From Diacronema lutheri (taxonomy: Eukaryota; Haptophyta; Pavlovophyceae; Pavlovales; Pavlovaceae): a stretch of 64,000 nt of DNA. Every line of letters begins with the position of its first letter. Positions within the stretch are counted from its first letter, which is position 1. The position numbers were made by a program, and so were the translations under genes. The notes beneath the pieces were generated by a model, which saw only the letters and a list, made by a program, of their open reading frames with translations, was not told where the DNA came from and made no database searches. Location: contig JAGTXO010000017.1 of the NCBI GenBank assembly GCA_019448385.1, positions 310,001 to 374,000 on the forward strand, given 5' to 3'. Positions 62,262 through 64,000 of this stretch are shown here, in pieces.

Positions 62262-64000
62262 CCGCCGCGCATTCGCGCGCGGCGGCGACGGCGGCCGCGG
62301 CGAGCGCCGCCGCCGCCGCCTCGCCACCGCTGACCGCGCGGAGCACCTCTTTGAAGACGACGCTGCGCGTCACGAGGTCCGGGCCGAGCGCAAAGCGGAC
62401 GCGCGACGTGTGCCCGACGCGCGAAGCGGCCACGTGGAGCTGGCCGTGCGTGAAGCACGGCTCGGCGAGCCACACGCCCGCGCACCCGAGCGCTTGCCCC
62501 TGCGCCTCGTTACGCCGGCCGCACCGGGGAACTGGCGGCGCATCCGCACAAGCGCGAACGTGCCGTCGTCGGGCGAGTGGTGGTCGACACGCGCGACGAG
62601 CACGGTGCTGTCGCGCCCGGCGGCCGCGCCGGGGCGTGCGCACTCGAGCAGCCGGCCGCCGGCGCGCACGCCGCGCACGATCAGCCGCGTGCCGCCGCAC
62701 AGCCCCTCGCCGGGCGAGAGGTTGCGCAGCAGCATCACCACCATCCCGGGCTTCAGGTCGAGGACGCGGTGCGGCATCTGCGCGTGCTCGAGCGAGTCGA
62801 TGAATTCGACCGACGCCAGCGCAATCTGCTTGCCCGCCCCGTCGTCGCGCCAGCTCGTCCGCCGACGCGCACCTCACCGCCGCGCCCGGGAAGCGGCCGA
62901 TCACCAGCCAGTTGATCCGCGCCACGTCCGTCTGCTTGGCGCAGAGCACCGCGCGGTCGCACAGCGAGCCGTCGTCGGTCCAACACGTCGCGCCGTGGAC
63001 AAAGTCGTCACGAGCTCCGTCGGGTAGGCCGAGCCCACGCGGATGGGGACGCCGCCGACGGCCTCGGGCAGCTGCACGGGATCGAGCGGGAATGCGCCGG
63101 GCATGGCCCCCGCAGGCGGCACCGCCGCGGGAAAGGCGCCGTCGCCGAGGCTGCGCGGCAGCTTCGCCCACTCGCCCGCGCCGAGCGCGTCGCCCGTGTC
63201 GCGCGCCGTGTTCGAGGCGCGAACGTTCTCGACCAAGGCGTGCGGCCGATCGTGCTGCCACGGCGCCGAGTACTTGAGGCAGGAGCGCACGATCTGCGCG
63301 CGCGAGCCGCGCCGCACCACCGGCAAGCACTGGCAAAAGTCGCCGGCGAGCAGCAACGTCTTGCCGCCGAAGCGCTCGTCGACGCCCGTCACGTCGCGCA
63401 AACACCGATCGAGCGAGTCGAGGCGGCCCCGCTTCTGATCATTCGCCGCGGCGGCCACGGAGCGCCCGCGCTCGGAGCGCGGCACGACATAAAAGGGCTT
63501 GCCCGTCCGAGTCGGCGCCGACGGGCACCTTGAAGGTCGAGTGGAAGGTGCGGCCGTCGGGCAGCAGCGTGGCGGCGACGCCCGAGGACGCGCACACGAC
63601 GACCGCGTGCCCATCCGCGCGCACGGCGGCGATGATGGCGCGCTCGACGAACGTCTTGCCCGTGCCGCCCGGCGCGTCGCAAAAGTGCAGCCGGTCGCCC
63701 ACGCCGCGCAGCGCCGAGTCGACGACCGCGCCGTGGAGCGCGCGCTGCTGGCCGGTCTCGGCCATCGCCGCGCGCGCCGCCGCCGCGCTCGCAGCCTGCT
63801 CGGCGCGATGGTAGCCCTGCGTGCGCGCGAGCTCGCGCCCGCCCGGCCCGGCCGGCGCGCGCGCCGTTCGCAGACCGGCCACCGCCGCGAGCGCCGCCGC
63901 GCGCTCGCGCTCGTCGGGCACGTACAGCCCCGTGGAGTCGAACGTGTCGGCCCAGGCGGGCACGCCGTACGAGGCGAAGGCGTCCGAGCCGGGCTGCGGG
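62262..64000 (-). pseudogene. Broken PIF1 helicase, possible virus-derived fossil (right copy, partial)
   Basis: Mirror of the left fossil; only the helicase part lies within the window. Walker A APGGTGKT and the C-terminal GQLHVAASRV motif are recognisable. It is broken in the same general way as the left copy, with a few substitutions of its own. The N-terminal DUF5871-like part would lie beyond the window end. Confidence 0.55.

Larger units (their letters stand above)
57461..64000 (-). repeat. Right arm of the large inverted duplication (runs off the window)
   Basis: Reverse complement of 20792-27318. It begins with CGCGAAGAGCGCGGCACCCG at 57461, the exact point where similarity to the left arm starts, and is still matching at 64000. 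Order here is LINE fragment, USP gene, spacer, helicase fossil. Homopolymer lengths differ between arms (for example the C-runs near 58310 and 58735), which would be expected from slippage or from sequencing of such runs. Confidence 0.95.

Noticed and set aside
1-64000. tRNA, rRNA or snRNA genes
   Set aside because: I looked for B-box-like GGTTCGAATCC words and conserved rRNA blocks while reading and saw none; a covariance scan was not possible.

Overview
The window reads as nuclear DNA of a unicellular, very GC-rich eukaryotic alga. A haptophyte (Emiliania/Isochrysis/Pavlova type) fits best: short spliced genes, several introns that start with GC instead of GT, long C-homopolymers inside introns on the coding strand, families of membrane TIR-like proteins, and a Fanzor-type nuclease. 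This is an inference from gene content and style; no rRNA or organellar marker is present to prove it.

Layout. 1-17.2 kb is a compact host region: the end of a ZIP metal transporter, ribosomal protein uL23 (minus strand), a TIR relic, two tandem membrane-TIR genes, an ankyrin/TKL kinase with eight exons, ribosomal protein uL5, a membrane-anchored GST, and a third TIR paralogue. 17.2-20 kb is sparse: homopolymers, a doubtful minus-strand gene, a 333-bp foldback element with (GTGTAGG)n arms, and a one-helix small protein. 20.1-27.3 kb is an accessory block with a broken DUF5871-like/PIF1 helicase gene (treated as a fossil), a ubiquitin-specific-protease gene, and the 5' part of a LINE. The part from 20,792 to 27,318 occurs again, inverted and nearly identical, at 57,461-64,000, where it runs off the window and abuts an amidase gene that lacks a normal 5' end.

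28.4-38.6 kb is the most unusual part. A nearly continuous plus-strand coding stretch holds Ulp1/C48-like peptidase modules, USP/C19-like modules without catalytic residues, a PD-(D/E)XK-type nuclease module, a Cys-rich segment, and then a Fanzor (eukaryotic TnpB relative) with its RuvC Asp-Glu-Asp residues, zinc-finger cysteines, an RGG/Gly-rich tail and basic nuclear-localisation-like motifs. One in-frame TAG and two frame changes divide it, so it may be one very large gene, a cluster of co-oriented genes, or a decaying element.

38.7-55.2 kb returns to host-type genes, all on the plus strand: an HTTM-like membrane protein, an S51 (peptidase E-like) serine hydrolase with a signal sequence, an ABCG-type transporter of about 1,941 residues, and a Gly/Gln-rich CCHC zinc-knuckle protein full of minisatellites. 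Exon borders were set by joining conserved protein segments across GT-AG or GC-AG sites; borders in low-complexity genes are less certain.
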